The notes beneath the pieces are model-generated. The model had not been told where the DNA came from. It saw only the letters and a list, made by a program, of their open reading frames with translations, and did not search any database. The position numbers and the translations under genes were made by a program. A DNA stretch of 64,000 nt from assembly GCF_003515705.1 (NCBI RefSeq), contig NZ_QWEH01000013.1:62001-126000 (forward strand). The letters run 5' to 3'. Source of the stretch: Oceanobacillus profundus (GTDB lineage: Bacteria; Bacillota; Bacilli; Bacillales; Amphibacillaceae). This document shows, piece by piece, positions 34,371-44,676 of this stretch (its first letter is position 1; each line of letters opens with the position of its first letter).

Positions 34371-36776
34371 TCATATTTTCACAATTTCAAACATCTCTTT
34401 TTTCTTCATGTTAAGAAGTGTGCTTGACCAAGCTTCTTCGTACGTATTTTTTGCCTTGTTGAATCGTTCAACCAATTCAGCATTCCGTTTTTCGTTCAAT
34501 AAAACAAGCTTAATATTTTCCGAGCCAATTCTCTCTACCCACGGAGCTGTTCTTTCATTATAAATACCTGTTTCACGATAATATTGCGTATAAGCCTTTG
34601 CCATCGTAATAACTTCATCTTCCGTTTTTACTGTTATAAAGGAATCACATTCACGTACTTCTGTTCCACCATTACCACCGAAGTAGAGCTGGTAGCCATT
34701 TTCAACACAGACAACTCCAAAGTCTTTCGTTAAAACCTCTGCACAGTTACGAGGACATCCTGACACACCCATTTTCATCTTGTGTGGTGTATCTACCATT
34801 TCTATCTCTTTCTCCAGCCTTATTCCTAACCCTAGAGAATCTTGTGTGCCAAAGCGACAGAATCTCGATCCGACACAGGATTTTACATTTCGTAATGATT
34901 TAGAATAGGCATATCCTGAACGCATGCCTAGATCTTCCCATACATGTGGAACATCTTCTTTTTTCACTCCGTATAGCCCGACTCGACTTGCACCTGTAAT
35001 TTTTACTAATGGCACGTCATATTTATTGGCAACCTCTCCAAGTCGAATTAATTCGTCACCTGTTGTTGTTCCGCCATACATCCGAGGAACGACAGAAAAA
35101 GTACCGTTATTTTGGATATTTCCATCCATCCGTTCATTTACAAACCGGGAAGCTTTATCATCCTCATATTCCTCTGGCCAAACCATTCTCATATAGTAAT
35201 TGAGTGCTGGTCGGCAAGCGGGACAGCCTTCTTCATTCGTAAACTTGAGCACATTGCGGACTTCTTTCGGTGATTGCAATCCTTTTTCTTTAATTTCTGC
35301 AACTACTTCATCACGTGTCAGTGGCGTACATGCACACATGCCTGTTTTCTCTGCTGTCGGATCAAAGTTGTCCCCTAGTGTATGAGAGAGAATCCCTTCA
35401 ACAACTCCTCGACATTTTCCACAAGACGCACCAGCCTTTGTACAAGTTTTCACTTCTTCAAATGACTTCAAATCCTGCTCTAAAATTGCTTGGACAATTG
35501 TGCCTTTCGTTACACCGTTACAGCCACAGACTGTTTCGTCTGCGCTCATATCTGCAATCATTTCATCGACAGCATCTTCTCCCGCCTTTTGGAGAACAGC
35601 AGCACTTGTAAACTCACTTATATCTGTTTCTTTCTTCAGCATTGTAAATAATCTTGTTCCATCTGATGCATCTCCATAAAGGACAACACCAACAACCTTG
35701 TTATTTGCTACAAGCACCTTTTTATAAACGCCGGCAAACTGATCATGAACGATAATAGCGTCTGTCTCATCATCTTCCGCAATTTTCCCACCTGAGAATA
35801 AATCACAGCCAGCAACTTTTAATTGTGTTGATAAGATACTCCCTTGATAGCCAGTTGTTTTTGCTCCTGTTAGATATGCAGCAAGCGCTGTTCCTTGCTC
35901 ATAAAGCGGTGCAACCAATCCATAGGTAATGCCATTATGTTCCGCACACTCTCCTACTGCATAAATAGAAGGAGTTGACGTTTGCATATGGTCATCCACA
36001 ATGATACCTCTATTTACATCTAAACCTGCATGCTTTGCTAATTGTATATTCGGACGGATTCCTACCGCCATCACGACAAGATCACATTCAACGGAAGTAC
36101 CATCTGAAAATTTAATCCCTTCCACTCGCTCATTTCCATATATTTCAGTTGTTTGCTTTTCCATTAAAAATTTCATGCCCTGGGCTTCTAAGTCTTTTTT
36201 CAACATTTTTGCTGCTGGTGCATCCAGCTGTTGTTCCATTAGACTTGGCATTAAGTGTACGACTTCCACTTCCATCCCACGGTCCATTAATCCCCTCGCT
36301 GCTTCTAAGCCGAGAAGTCCACCACCAATAACGACCGCCTTTTTATAACGATCTGCTGTCTCAATCATGCATTCCGTATCCTGAATCGTTCTAAAGCCTA
36401 TTACTCCTTCAAGCTCGCTCCCATTAACAGGTAGAATAAAGGCACTGGAACCTGTTGCTATAATTAATTCATCATAAGAAATTACACTACCTTTATCTGT
36501 TTTAATTTCTTTTTCTTCAGGATCAATCTCGGTTACTATTTCACCCGTAAATAACGTAATATCGTTATCCTCATACCATTTCCAGTCATTAATGTTGATA
36601 TCTTTAATCTCTGTTTTCCCTTGTAAAACATGTGATAGCATAATTCTATTGTAATTAGGATAAGGTTCATCACCAACAATTGTTATATCAAATGCTTCAC
36701 GATTCCTTTTTAATATTTCTTCCATACATCTAACTCCAGCCATCCCATTTCCAATCATCACTAACTTACGCTTCAT
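34371..36776 (-). CDS. nirB: NADH-dependent nitrite reductase large subunit NirB
   Basis: An 801-residue enzyme reducing nitrite to ammonia. Order: FAD-binding (VMIGNGMAGVRCMEEIL), NAD-binding (AVVIGGGLLGLEAARGL), a BFD-like [2Fe-2S] domain (CGCNGVTKG with CTKAGASCGKC), then the sirohaem/[4Fe-4S] half with C-x5-C in CVGSRFC and C-x3-C in GCPRNCAE. Length agrees with B. subtilis NasD. The start is ATG 36776 or 36779 after GGAGGG; the longer frame to 36830 crosses the operators and is rejected. First gene of nirB-nirD-nasF-sirB-sirC-nirC. Confidence 0.95.
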   Translation of the reverse strand: MKRKLVMIGNGMAGVRCMEEILKRNREAFDITIVGDEPYPNYNRIMLSHVLQGKTEIKDININDWKWYEDNDITLFTGEIVTEIDPEEKEIKTDKGSVISYDELIIATGSSAFILPVNGSELEGVIGFRTIQDTECMIETADRYKKAVVIGGGLLGLEAARGLMDRGMEVEVVHLMPSLMEQQLDAPAAKMLKKDLEAQGMKFLMEKQTTEIYGNERVEGIKFSDGTSVECDLVVMAVGIRPNIQLAKHAGLDVNRGIIVDDHMQTSTPSIYAVGECAEHNGITYGLVAPLYEQGTALAAYLTGAKTTGYQGSILSTQLKVAGCDLFSGGKIAEDDETDAIIVHDQFAGVYKKVLVANNKVVGVVLYGDASDGTRLFTMLKKETDISEFTSAAVLQKAGEDAVDEMIADMSADETVCGCNGVTKGTIVQAILEQDLKSFEEVKTCTKAGASCGKCRGVVEGILSHTLGDNFDPTAEKTGMCACTPLTRDEVVAEIKEKGLQSPKEVRNVLKFTNEEGCPACRPALNYYMRMVWPEEYEDDKASRFVNERMDGNIQNNGTFSVVPRMYGGTTTGDELIRLGEVANKYDVPLVKITGASRVGLYGVKKEDVPHVWEDLGMRSGYAYSKSLRNVKSCVGSRFCRFGTQDSLGLGIRLEKEIEMVDTPHKMKMGVSGCPRNCAEVLTKDFGVVCVENGYQLYFGGNGGTEVRECDSFITVKTEDEVITMAKAYTQYYRETGIYNERTAPWVERIGSENIKLVLLNEKRNAELVERFNKAKNTYEEAWSSTLLNMKKKEMFEIVKI

Positions 36777-36795
36777 CATATATCCCTCCACTTTA

Positions 36796-36837
36796 TTGTG
36801 AAATGATTCACAATTATATTTGTGAATCATTTCACAA
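36796..36837 (-). promoter_or_regulatory. Two perfect Rex-type operators flanking the nir -10 box
   Basis: TTGTGAA-ATGA-TTCACAA (36796-36813) and TTGTGAA-TCAT-TTCACAA (36820-36837) each fit the Rex operator consensus exactly, and also the Fnr consensus (TGTGA-N6-TCACA). On the minus strand the -10 TATAAT (36818-36813) lies between them. Bound protein would block RNA polymerase, so repression by the NADH sensor Rex is more likely than Fnr activation, which uses boxes near -41.5 elsewhere in this window. Confidence 0.75.
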
Positions 36838-37295
36838 ATATGAGTAAAAATATATAATTACATCACGTTAGGTTTATTAAATTTCTCAAATGGATGTAAC
36901 TATATCTATCGTTAGTATAGCATGGAATTTTTTTAATTCTAAGGAAATTTATGAACATATTGAGACAATTACTTCTATGCTTTCTTAGAAGCCCATATAC
37001 TTTGGAGTACAAGCCTTTAGGCAAACGCTTAGCTGCACTTATACAGGCTTAAGAAAGTTTATACCTTCTTATCGGCGAAAAACAAGCATTAATTGAAGAA
37101 AAAAGACTTGTCTTTATTTATGCTACTTTTATTCCAATGTGTACAACATCTTACTTTAACCAAATTATATGGGTTATCACATTGTATAAGACTAGCAATA
37201 GATGCTTCTTCCCCTTGTCAATTATCAAAGTATTGATTTTAGCATTGAATTTATTCTTATGGTATATGTTTCAGAGAGTAATCAATATAACGATA
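36838..37295. other. Intergenic stretch without recognised gene
   Basis: AT-rich, 458 bp. No reading frame with a ribosome site, no tRNA-like fold and no clear terminator for the convergent side was found. The start side holds only the nir promoter region. Confidence 0.5.
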
Positions 37296-38123
37296 TTATG
37301 AGTCTCTAAAAAATGTAAATATCTGTTCAGAAACAGCTTCGGCCCTTTCTTCTGTAATTAAATGGCCAGTCTTATCATAAGCAATTAATTCGGAGTTTGG
37401 TAGGTCCTCCTTTAATTTCATCCCAATATGAAACGGTACTACATTATCTTCCCTTCCCCATATTAATAAGATTGACTTATCTATACTTTTAAGCTGTTCA
37501 CTCGTTAAGTCGCCTTCTCGGTAACGCAGTAAACGCATCATGGATTTATTGAAATTCTTTTCTTTTAATGGGCGGCCAAATTCTTCAATGAGATCCTCAG
37601 AAATCAATGAATGATCATAAAATACATTTTTCAAATTATCTGGAACAGATTTTTTGTTCAGCACATAGTTGACTGCTATCTCACAAAAAGGCAGATAAGA
37701 ACAATAGCGCTGCCATCTTTTTGCTTTATCTAGATAGCCTGAACTTGATAATAGCACAAGTTTATCTATCCTTTCTGGTACTATCTTGGTTGTATTTAAT
37801 GCAATTTGGCCCCCCATGGAATGACCGACCAAAAAGGCCTTTTCCAACTGAAAATGTTCAATGCAAGCAGCAATCAATTTCCCGTAATTTTCATAGGTAT
37901 AAATAAATGAAATGGACTTAACACTCCTGCCGAATCCTGGTAGATCAATTGCTATAATTGAAAAATGTTTAGAAAGAAGTGGAATGATTCTGCGAAATGT
38001 ATAAACCGACGATACAAACCCGTGAATAAAAATAATTGGCGGCTTATTATGGAGTATGTATTCACAATAAATATCCATATTTAATAAGCGAATCATTTCT
38101 TTAGTGTACGTAGAAGTTTTCAA
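37296..38123 (-). CDS. Alpha/beta-fold hydrolase
   Basis: A 275-residue alpha/beta hydrolase. Oxyanion segment FIHGFVSS, nucleophile elbow GHSMGGQ (Ser near residue 105), acid in LIWGREDNVVPF, and His in DKTGHLITEE give a full catalytic triad. A small cap domain (about 145-200) sits between. Substrate unknown. The start codon is TTG 38123 behind GTGAGGAAAAT. No operon partners. Confidence 0.85.
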   Translation of the reverse strand: MKTSTYTKEMIRLLNMDIYCEYILHNKPPIIFIHGFVSSVYTFRRIIPLLSKHFSIIAIDLPGFGRSVKSISFIYTYENYGKLIAACIEHFQLEKAFLVGHSMGGQIALNTTKIVPERIDKLVLLSSSGYLDKAKRWQRYCSYLPFCEIAVNYVLNKKSVPDNLKNVFYDHSLISEDLIEEFGRPLKEKNFNKSMMRLLRYREGDLTSEQLKSIDKSILLIWGREDNVVPFHIGMKLKEDLPNSELIAYDKTGHLITEERAEAVSEQIFTFFRDS

Positions 38124-38230
38124 ATTTTCCTCACCAACTGTATATAGTCTCTACGTTAGTATTTGAAAAATGTAACAGAAACATGTATTGGAGGTGAGGA
38201 GTTATCCTAATTTAAACGTATGTATACATT

Positions 38231-38767
38231 CTATTTTGTATAACGATTCGCATAGGAGCTTGCAACAAAGGATTCCGGCTTAATTTTCGGCTCAATTCCT
38301 AATGATTCCATTCTTGAAACCATTTCATTAACAAATATTTTTGTTTTATTTTTCCGCTCAGAACCGATATCAATATGTCCTTCAATAGAAAAAGAAGCAC
38401 CCTTATAAATGTTTGGCAAAATGATATTAATTAACTCCTCTTTCTTTTCTTCACTGAACATCGATACGACTTCTTCTGTTAAGGTTGTTTCATAGGATAT
38501 TCGCTCATGCAAATTCATCATTTTCCTTGGAATAATGACCTTGCGGATACACGCCCAAGCACCTTTTGTTTCACAGTGAATCACAATTCCAGTAATAAAT
38601 CGTGTATAGCTGGAATGCACTTGCGAATCCGTTCCGAACATTAATTTATAGCTTCCATTCCGATCCTTTTCCATAAATCGCTTAATATGCTGAAACACTT
38701 GAGTGAAAGACATATTTTTCTGGCTTAAATTTTGAAATGAAAAATTATATACATGTAATTCTGCCAT
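38231..38767 (-). CDS. YkuK-like RNase H-fold protein
   Basis: A 178-residue protein of the DUF458/YkuK family, thought to have an RNase H-like fold. LMFGTDSQVH near residue 50 and SIEGHIDIGSERKNKT carry acidic residues where that fold keeps metal ligands. It ends in AGSSYANRYT-like SSYANRYTK. ATG 38767 is taken as start; AAGGAGG lies 13 nt before it, a rather wide spacing, so a non-ATG start in between is possible. Confidence 0.75.
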   Translation of the reverse strand: MAELHVYNFSFQNLSQKNMSFTQVFQHIKRFMEKDRNGSYKLMFGTDSQVHSSYTRFITGIVIHCETKGAWACIRKVIIPRKMMNLHERISYETTLTEEVVSMFSEEKKEELINIILPNIYKGASFSIEGHIDIGSERKNKTKIFVNEMVSRMESLGIEPKIKPESFVASSYANRYTK

Positions 38768-39134
38768 TAGATGAACGATTCCTCCTTTAGGATTGAAGCG
38801 TTTCCTTTGCAAGACAAGTCATAATTTTACGATCTCCATTACTAAATAAATGCATTTATCTCCTCTTATATTCTAATTATAACCAACAGGTTTTATAAAA
38901 ACTTTAAAGAAAATGTAAAGATTTGTGTTGCGTTAAATTATCAGAAGACACTTATGGCTAATGTGCCAGTTAACGTAATATAGTTCAACGATCAACTTGC
39001 AGCCTTTAAGGTAATTTTACCCGCCGACACTTTTCTGTATACATTAATGGAATGCTGCAAAAAATAATTTAAGTTTTAAATAAACCTACTAGAATAAGTT
39101 ACATTCCAGTATTAACAAGAGGTGGAGAAAGTAA
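38768..39134. other. Divergent promoter region before uvsE
   Basis: About 370 bp between the YkuK-like gene and uvsE, transcribed in opposite directions. No conserved operator or small gene was recognised. Confidence 0.4.
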
Positions 39135-40088
39135 ATGAAGATTCGATTCGGCTATGTAGCAAATGCACTAGGTTTATGGGATGCAAGTCCATCAAAAACA
39201 TTGACGTTTGCACGGTATTCGAAGCTTTCTAAAAACGAGAGAATGGAAAAGCTGAAATCTATTACAGCACAAAATCTACATCACACCAAAAGAATTTTGT
39301 ATTACAATATTGCGCACGAAATAGAATTATATCGGCTTTCGAGCTCGCTTGTTCCTCTAGCTACCCACCCAGAAGTGATGTGGGATTTCTTAACTCCATT
39401 TAAAAACGACTGGGCGGAAATTGGAAACCTGATTAAACAGTTTAAGCTTCGTATAAGCTTTCATCCTAACCAATTTACCCTTTTCACAAGCAAACGAGAA
39501 GAAGTAACCATGAATGCTGTAAAGAATATGGAATATCATTTTAAGATGCTCCAAGCAATGGATGCACTTGATAGCGCATTAATTAATATTCATATTGGTG
39601 GAGCCTATGGCGATAAAAATGAGTCATTGAATCGTTTTCATAAAAACCTAAAACAATTACCAAACGAAATTAAAAAACTTATGACACTAGAAAATGATGA
39701 TAAAACATATGATGTTCGAGAAACGCTAATTACGTGTGAAAAGGAAAATATACCAATGGTACTCGATTACCACCATTATATGGCGAATAAAGAAGAGAAC
39801 GACCTCGCACTTTATTTACCCCATATTTTCGCGACTTGGAATAACTTTCATTTAATACCGAAAGTCCACATCTCTTCACCAAAATCTGATCAGGCCTATC
39901 GTTCCCACGCAGATTTTGTATCTTTAGACTTTATTCTCCCCTTCTTAAAGATGGCAAAAGAGCTTAATCAGGACGTTGACATTATGATAGAAGCAAAGCA
40001 AAAGAACCTGGCTATGCATAGACTTATTGAAGAAATAGCTGCAATTCGGGGAGTCAAACGTATTTCGGGTGCCTCTGTGGAATGGTAA
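39135..40088 (+). CDS. uvsE: UV DNA damage endonuclease UvsE
   Basis: A 317-residue TIM-barrel endonuclease that nicks DNA 5' to UV photoproducts. Metal-ligand segments include ISFHPNQFTLFTS, INIHIGGAYGDKNE, TLENDD, VLDYHHY, PKVHISSPK and MIEAKQKN, in the usual order. GGTGGAG precedes ATG 39135. Monocistronic. Confidence 0.93.
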   Translation: MKIRFGYVANALGLWDASPSKTLTFARYSKLSKNERMEKLKSITAQNLHHTKRILYYNIAHEIELYRLSSSLVPLATHPEVMWDFLTPFKNDWAEIGNLIKQFKLRISFHPNQFTLFTSKREEVTMNAVKNMEYHFKMLQAMDALDSALINIHIGGAYGDKNESLNRFHKNLKQLPNEIKKLMTLENDDKTYDVRETLITCEKENIPMVLDYHHYMANKEENDLALYLPHIFATWNNFHLIPKVHISSPKSDQAYRSHADFVSLDFILPFLKMAKELNQDVDIMIEAKQKNLAMHRLIEEIAAIRGVKRISGASVEW

Positions 40089-40430
40089 TCGGCGAATAAC
40101 AGAGATCATTGCTGTGAAGTAGATGACATTTGTGATTATATAACCTAAGTTATAGTCAGCTTTGATCTTAAGATGTCTGTAAATAATAGAGTTAGTATTT
40201 TAAATTACTACACGACCAAGTGATAAGTTCTTTATCTCCACAAAAATTTAAATAACTATCCTCTCTTTATTCGGAGACCTAATTTTTACACAACACAAAA
40301 TATTTAAATTTTATTTACAATTTATTTCCATTCCATTACAATGTAAATACAAGCGGGAATTTTCTATAAATTCAAATCCAGTTTTAATAGAGAATGAATT
40401 AAAATAAAGTGATATTAGAGAGGTATGGAG
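40089..40430. other. Intergenic stretch before the first ABC module
   Basis: 342 bp, AT-rich, no recognised gene or terminator after uvsE. It should carry the promoter of the four-gene ABC unit that follows; no -35/-10 pair was convincing enough to list. Confidence 0.4.
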
Positions 40431-41660
40431 ATGAATCGTTCACTCATAATACATGAGTTCAAAATGATAATGAGAAGCAAAAAGAATTACTTATTTATTA
40501 TTGCTCTTGTTAGTTTACTGTTAACTTATTGCTTTCTAGTTCTTCCAGCAACAGAAACAGCTGATTCGTTTAATCCGGAAAAAATCCAAGCAGACATCAA
40601 AAACCTTAAAGCTGTACAAGAGGGAATGATTGCTAGAGGTGGCACAGGATATGGTGAAATGACTGGTTCCCCTTATGCCAATAGTGTCCATGATTCCAGA
40701 GTAAAAAGTAGAATGCTGTACGCCTTTGAAGATAAAAATTTCAATCGCTTTGTTCAATTACGAATGAAAAACTTCGATTTTGGTGCAGTAAATGCAAGCC
40801 GCGATTGGATGTTAATTGCTGATGCTCGTTTTCCTGCTTATGATCAGGAACGCAACGTTAGTTTAAGAAATCTCCGTTATCAAGGTTATTTAGATGCAAA
40901 TATCCCCATTACATATAACATGATTGAGCAAAAAACAGCTTTACAGAGCCTTGTTAATTTCCTTCTGGGCACAACTGCTGCCAGCGTGATATTTTGTGCA
41001 ATTTATTTTAGTAGTGACATCTTTTCCAAGGACAGACAACATCGAACAGTCTTACAAGGCATGCCGATTGGCTGGTATCGCTTAATCAACGTCAAATCTA
41101 TGGTTGCATTTTTCTACATGCTCATGATACTTATTGGATTATTGCTATTGGGAGTTATTATCTTGTCCATTCAAAATGGGTTCGGCTCGTTTAAGCTTTC
41201 TGTGCCGATTACGGTGCCAAGTACACAGCCAGATGATTATTTCGGCTACAGATTTAGTGAATATGACAGCATCACCATCGCTAGGTTTTTACTTTTAGCA
41301 CTTGGGATCATACCGATTCTTGTTTACCTGTTCATTCGCATAAATGCTATCTTAAGCTTATTATTTAAAAATTCCTGGCTTGTTCTAATGATCAGTACAG
41401 TTCTATTGTTTTCTGAGAGAATCTATTATTCTAGAACATTAAACGAGCTATTTGGGGTAGATATAAGTTATTTTCCACAGACTTATTTTGATTTTGGCCG
41501 AATTATTTCAGGGGAAAAATATTATTTAGTCCACCTAGAATCTATTACGTATGAAAAAGGAATTATCGTATTACTCTGTACCCTTTTTGCAGTTGAAATT
41601 ATCCTCTTTATCGTTTCTCGAATCATTAGTAAGCGCCGTTTCTATCGTAAAGCAGCTTAA
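40431..41660 (+). CDS. ABC-2 type transporter permease
   Basis: A 409-residue membrane protein. One N-terminal helix (about 17-36) is followed by a 140-residue outer loop, then about five more helices. This is the ABC-2 exporter layout. The second ATG (40431) is chosen because the one at 40425 sits within the ribosome site. It pairs with the next gene, another permease of the same shape, and with the ATPase at 42914. Substrate unknown; lantibiotic-type or peptide export or immunity is possible. Confidence 0.75.
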   Translation: MNRSLIIHEFKMIMRSKKNYLFIIALVSLLLTYCFLVLPATETADSFNPEKIQADIKNLKAVQEGMIARGGTGYGEMTGSPYANSVHDSRVKSRMLYAFEDKNFNRFVQLRMKNFDFGAVNASRDWMLIADARFPAYDQERNVSLRNLRYQGYLDANIPITYNMIEQKTALQSLVNFLLGTTAASVIFCAIYFSSDIFSKDRQHRTVLQGMPIGWYRLINVKSMVAFFYMLMILIGLLLLGVIILSIQNGFGSFKLSVPITVPSTQPDDYFGYRFSEYDSITIARFLLLALGIIPILVYLFIRINAILSLLFKNSWLVLMISTVLLFSERIYYSRTLNELFGVDISYFPQTYFDFGRIISGEKYYLVHLESITYEKGIIVLLCTLFAVEIILFIVSRIISKRRFYRKAA

Positions 41661-41708
41661 CTTATTCACTGGGCTGAAAGTATGCATTAGCCAGAAAGGA
41701 TAATCGAT

Positions 41709-42869
41709 ATGTTTTGGAAGTTTACGCTTTTTGAACTGAAACTCTTATTAAAAAACCGTAAAAGTTGGTTTATTGCTGTATTTCTTCTGCTCTTTTTTAT
41801 TTTATTTTTCTTATATTATAGTCAGGATACTCCTCAATCCTTAGCAGACAGAAAAAAAATGGAAACAGGAATATCTTACGCGGTTTTTGATTACTTAGAT
41901 CAGCAGCGCCATGATCTGCCTGAAGTTGCGGAAGTTTATGATTATCATACACAAATCCAATCCCTATTAGGGATGCAAGTTTGGCATATTAGCGGTGGAA
42001 ATGATAGTGAACAGTATGTTGAAGATGGGCTGAAACTCAATCAACTGCGACTGAAAGTGCATGAATTAGGCAATGAAGGAATACCTGATCATTTAATCGT
42101 TCCTACAGAAGAGATATTGAAAGAGAATGCGTTGTTGCATTTTATTAAAGATAACAATTTACCGATTGAGTCAGACTCTTTTGCAACAAATCACTATTTT
42201 ACGAATGCACTCGCGATGATGTCGGGTCTGTTATTCCTTGTAATTGTCTTAATTAACGGCAACGAAATGCTAATCTATGAGCAAAGACACCAATCCGTTA
42301 TGCGCGGATTCCCTTTAGCTTTCATACAAAAAATAGTGAGCAAAATAATGATTCATAGTATCCATATTTTCATTTTCCTTCTCCTCGGATTTTTTATTGG
42401 GAGTATCTATTTAGCAAGTACAATGGAAGCAGGTGAATTTTCTTTTCCGATACTTATTTATAAGAATGAAAGCTATGTTGCTATATCTGCTAGTCAGTAT
42501 CTCCTGTATATGTTTTTAGGACTCGCGCTCGTTACAATTTTATTGCTATTATTATCAATTTTACTAAATATGTTATTTAAAAATGCGTTCGCCAATATTC
42601 TGATTGGTCTAGGTATTTTCCTGCTACCTGATATAGCCTTGGCTGCAGGGTTTAAAGCGACCTTCATACACCCTATCAAATTTATTGATATACATAAAGT
42701 TCTTTCCGGAGAGCTTGCAATAGAATTGAGTAATAGCTCCATTGATTATTGGAATGCGATGGCGATCTTAGGCATAAGCACGATTCTCTTAATCGCTATT
42801 ATTTATGTTTTAAACAAATACGCTTATCAAAGGGTTCCTAAAAATTCCCCATTAGAAAAAGCATTCTGA
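41709..42869 (+). CDS. ABC-2 type transporter permease (second subunit)
   Basis: A 386-residue membrane protein with the same layout as its upstream neighbour: one helix near residues 18-37, a large outer domain, then about five helices. The two proteins presumably form a heterodimer. Both share motifs such as a late FPQTYFDFGRIISGEKY / HPIKFIDIHKVLSGELA region, showing an old duplication. AAAGGATAATCGAT precedes ATG 41709. Confidence 0.75.
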   Translation: MFWKFTLFELKLLLKNRKSWFIAVFLLLFFILFFLYYSQDTPQSLADRKKMETGISYAVFDYLDQQRHDLPEVAEVYDYHTQIQSLLGMQVWHISGGNDSEQYVEDGLKLNQLRLKVHELGNEGIPDHLIVPTEEILKENALLHFIKDNNLPIESDSFATNHYFTNALAMMSGLLFLVIVLINGNEMLIYEQRHQSVMRGFPLAFIQKIVSKIMIHSIHIFIFLLLGFFIGSIYLASTMEAGEFSFPILIYKNESYVAISASQYLLYMFLGLALVTILLLLLSILLNMLFKNAFANILIGLGIFLLPDIALAAGFKATFIHPIKFIDIHKVLSGELAIELSNSSIDYWNAMAILGISTILLIAIIYVLNKYAYQRVPKNSPLEKAF

Positions 42870-42913
42870 ATCATCCCTTATTAGCCTTAAAAATAATAGA
42901 AATGAGGTCTTTC

Positions 42914-43819
42914 ATGCTTAAGCTGGAAAATATCTCCGTGAAATATAAAGAAAGAATCGTCCTGGATAATCTTTCCTTAATTGCAGATAGTGGCGAAATT
43001 ATCGGTTTAGTTGCACCGAACGGAACTGGTAAAACAACATTGTTTAACGTTATTTCAAATTTCCTAAAACCAAATCAAGGTACCGTCACCTTTAATGGTA
43101 AGCTCCAGTACAAAACGGAAAGGAAAGAAATATCTATCCATCAACAACTTGCAACTTTCCCAGATCAGGCTGATTTATTTGAAGAATTGACTGGCGTTGA
43201 TCATATGAAGCTATACGCTAATATGTGGAAAGGTACAGCCAAGGATGTGAAGAAAATTTATACCCAACTACAGATGGAAAGCTATGTAAAAAAGAAAGTA
43301 AAAACGTATTCCCTTGGTATGCGACAAAGGTTATGCTTTGCAATGATTGCTGCAGCTGATACACCTATCATGCTAATGGATGAAGTAATGAACGGACTTG
43401 ATGTAGCAAATGTGTCCCTCATTTCCAGGCGTTTAATGCAAATGAAACAAGAAGGAAAACTGATATTCGTAGCATCCCATTTACTTTCAAATCTCGATTT
43501 ATATGCTGACCGTGTGCTGTATCTAAAAGATGGCGACATTATCCATCAACAAGATACAAATAATAGTGCAGATAAATATTTGAAAATAGATTTACTACCT
43601 GAAGAATACGAAAAATTCAATTCAACTTTTCCATTGCCTGAAAGTCATCTCTATATCGCAGGTCATCTATGCTGCATTCCACTCACAAATATGGATCAGT
43701 ATGAACAGAACGAATGGATCCAACGATTGACTGCTTATGAGGAAAGAGAACTAACAATTGGGCCACTTGGAACAGCTGAATACTATGAAAGATTCTATCA
43801 TGACGATTCAGAGATTTAG
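42914..43819 (+). CDS. ABC transporter ATP-binding protein
   Basis: A 301-residue ATPase. Walker A is GLVAPNGTGKTTLF (note APNGTGKT instead of GPNGAGKS), the signature is YSLGMRQRLCFAM (LGMRQ), Walker B is IMLMDEVMNGLD, and the switch His is in VASHLLSN. A C-terminal extension of about 90 residues may bind the permeases. ATG 42914 is chosen because GAGG lies just before it and overlaps the ATG at 42902. Confidence 0.85.
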   Translation: MLKLENISVKYKERIVLDNLSLIADSGEIIGLVAPNGTGKTTLFNVISNFLKPNQGTVTFNGKLQYKTERKEISIHQQLATFPDQADLFEELTGVDHMKLYANMWKGTAKDVKKIYTQLQMESYVKKKVKTYSLGMRQRLCFAMIAAADTPIMLMDEVMNGLDVANVSLISRRLMQMKQEGKLIFVASHLLSNLDLYADRVLYLKDGDIIHQQDTNNSADKYLKIDLLPEEYEKFNSTFPLPESHLYIAGHLCCIPLTNMDQYEQNEWIQRLTAYEERELTIGPLGTAEYYERFYHDDSEI

Positions 43820-43840
43820 GCTATTAGGAGTGTGGATTAA

Positions 43841-44542
43841 ATGAAACGAATGTTTCTCTTCCTTTTCATTTCTTATTTATTCGTTTTAATTGGTTGTAGC
43901 CCAGAACCTTCTGAAAAGGTGTCACGTTACCAAGAAAATAATGAAATCATCGGAGAAGAAAGAGAGGATCTTATTGGGGAAATTAGTGACACTATTTACC
44001 ATTCGGTTGACCGTAGTAATTCTGACGTAGAAGAACTTATGATTAGTCCTCCCGATAGAAAAGGAGAGTCTATTATTCCATCAGAAGGTAGATACACAAT
44101 TAGCGCTGGTGTTTTTGAAGATCCTCCACAATCAGGCAGACTTCTTGTATATGATGAAAATGAAGTACTTTTAATTGATGAATTATTAGATTTTTCTTAC
44201 GGAGTTAGTAGTGTTACGGTTGATCTGAATGGTTCCCATACGGTTCATGTGGATGGGCTGGACCAAGCCTTTTTAACTCCAGCAGCTACAGAGATTTCGA
44301 ATGAATTAACTGCGGGGATTTGGGAGGTTGGAAAAGATATTGAAGCTGGTAGTTACGCTGTTATTCCTGCTGATTTTTCATTTGGATATTTACAAATTTT
44401 TGAGGAAGGAGAACTTCCAAGGGTCTTTGAATTTTTGAATAGTTCACCTGAATCGGCAATTAACGTTCAGCTTCAACTGAAGGATGGACAAAAATTAAAG
44501 ATTTCAAGGCTGGAGATGCTCCAATTTGAGGAACAATCTTGA
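43841..44542 (+). CDS. Lipoprotein with two similar beta-rich domains
   Basis: A 233-residue exported protein. The signal peptide ends at LIGC, so Cys19 should be lipidated. After an acidic linker there are two similar halves: GRYTISAGVFEDPPQSGRLL... (about 85-150) and AGIWEVGKDIEAGSYAVIP... (about 155-230). Known family not certain. It follows the ATPase by 21 bp, so it probably works with the exporter (e.g. immunity or substrate capture). Confidence 0.65.
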   Translation: MKRMFLFLFISYLFVLIGCSPEPSEKVSRYQENNEIIGEEREDLIGEISDTIYHSVDRSNSDVEELMISPPDRKGESIIPSEGRYTISAGVFEDPPQSGRLLVYDENEVLLIDELLDFSYGVSSVTVDLNGSHTVHVDGLDQAFLTPAATEISNELTAGIWEVGKDIEAGSYAVIPADFSFGYLQIFEEGELPRVFEFLNSSPESAINVQLQLKDGQKLKISRLEMLQFEEQS

Positions 44543-44676
44543 TTAACAAGTTAGAATTTCCCTATTCATTATGAGTGGGGAAAATTTTTATACTCTCCAA
44601 TTTCCATTGCATTCCAAATTGCACATTGTTATGTTAAAAGAAGAAAAACAGATTAATAAAAAGGGAGGCACAAGGG

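Noticed and set aside
36777-36830. Longer N-terminus of NirB starting at 36830
   Set aside because: It would translate through both Rex-type operators and the -10 box; GGAGGG directly before 36779/36776 marks the true start.
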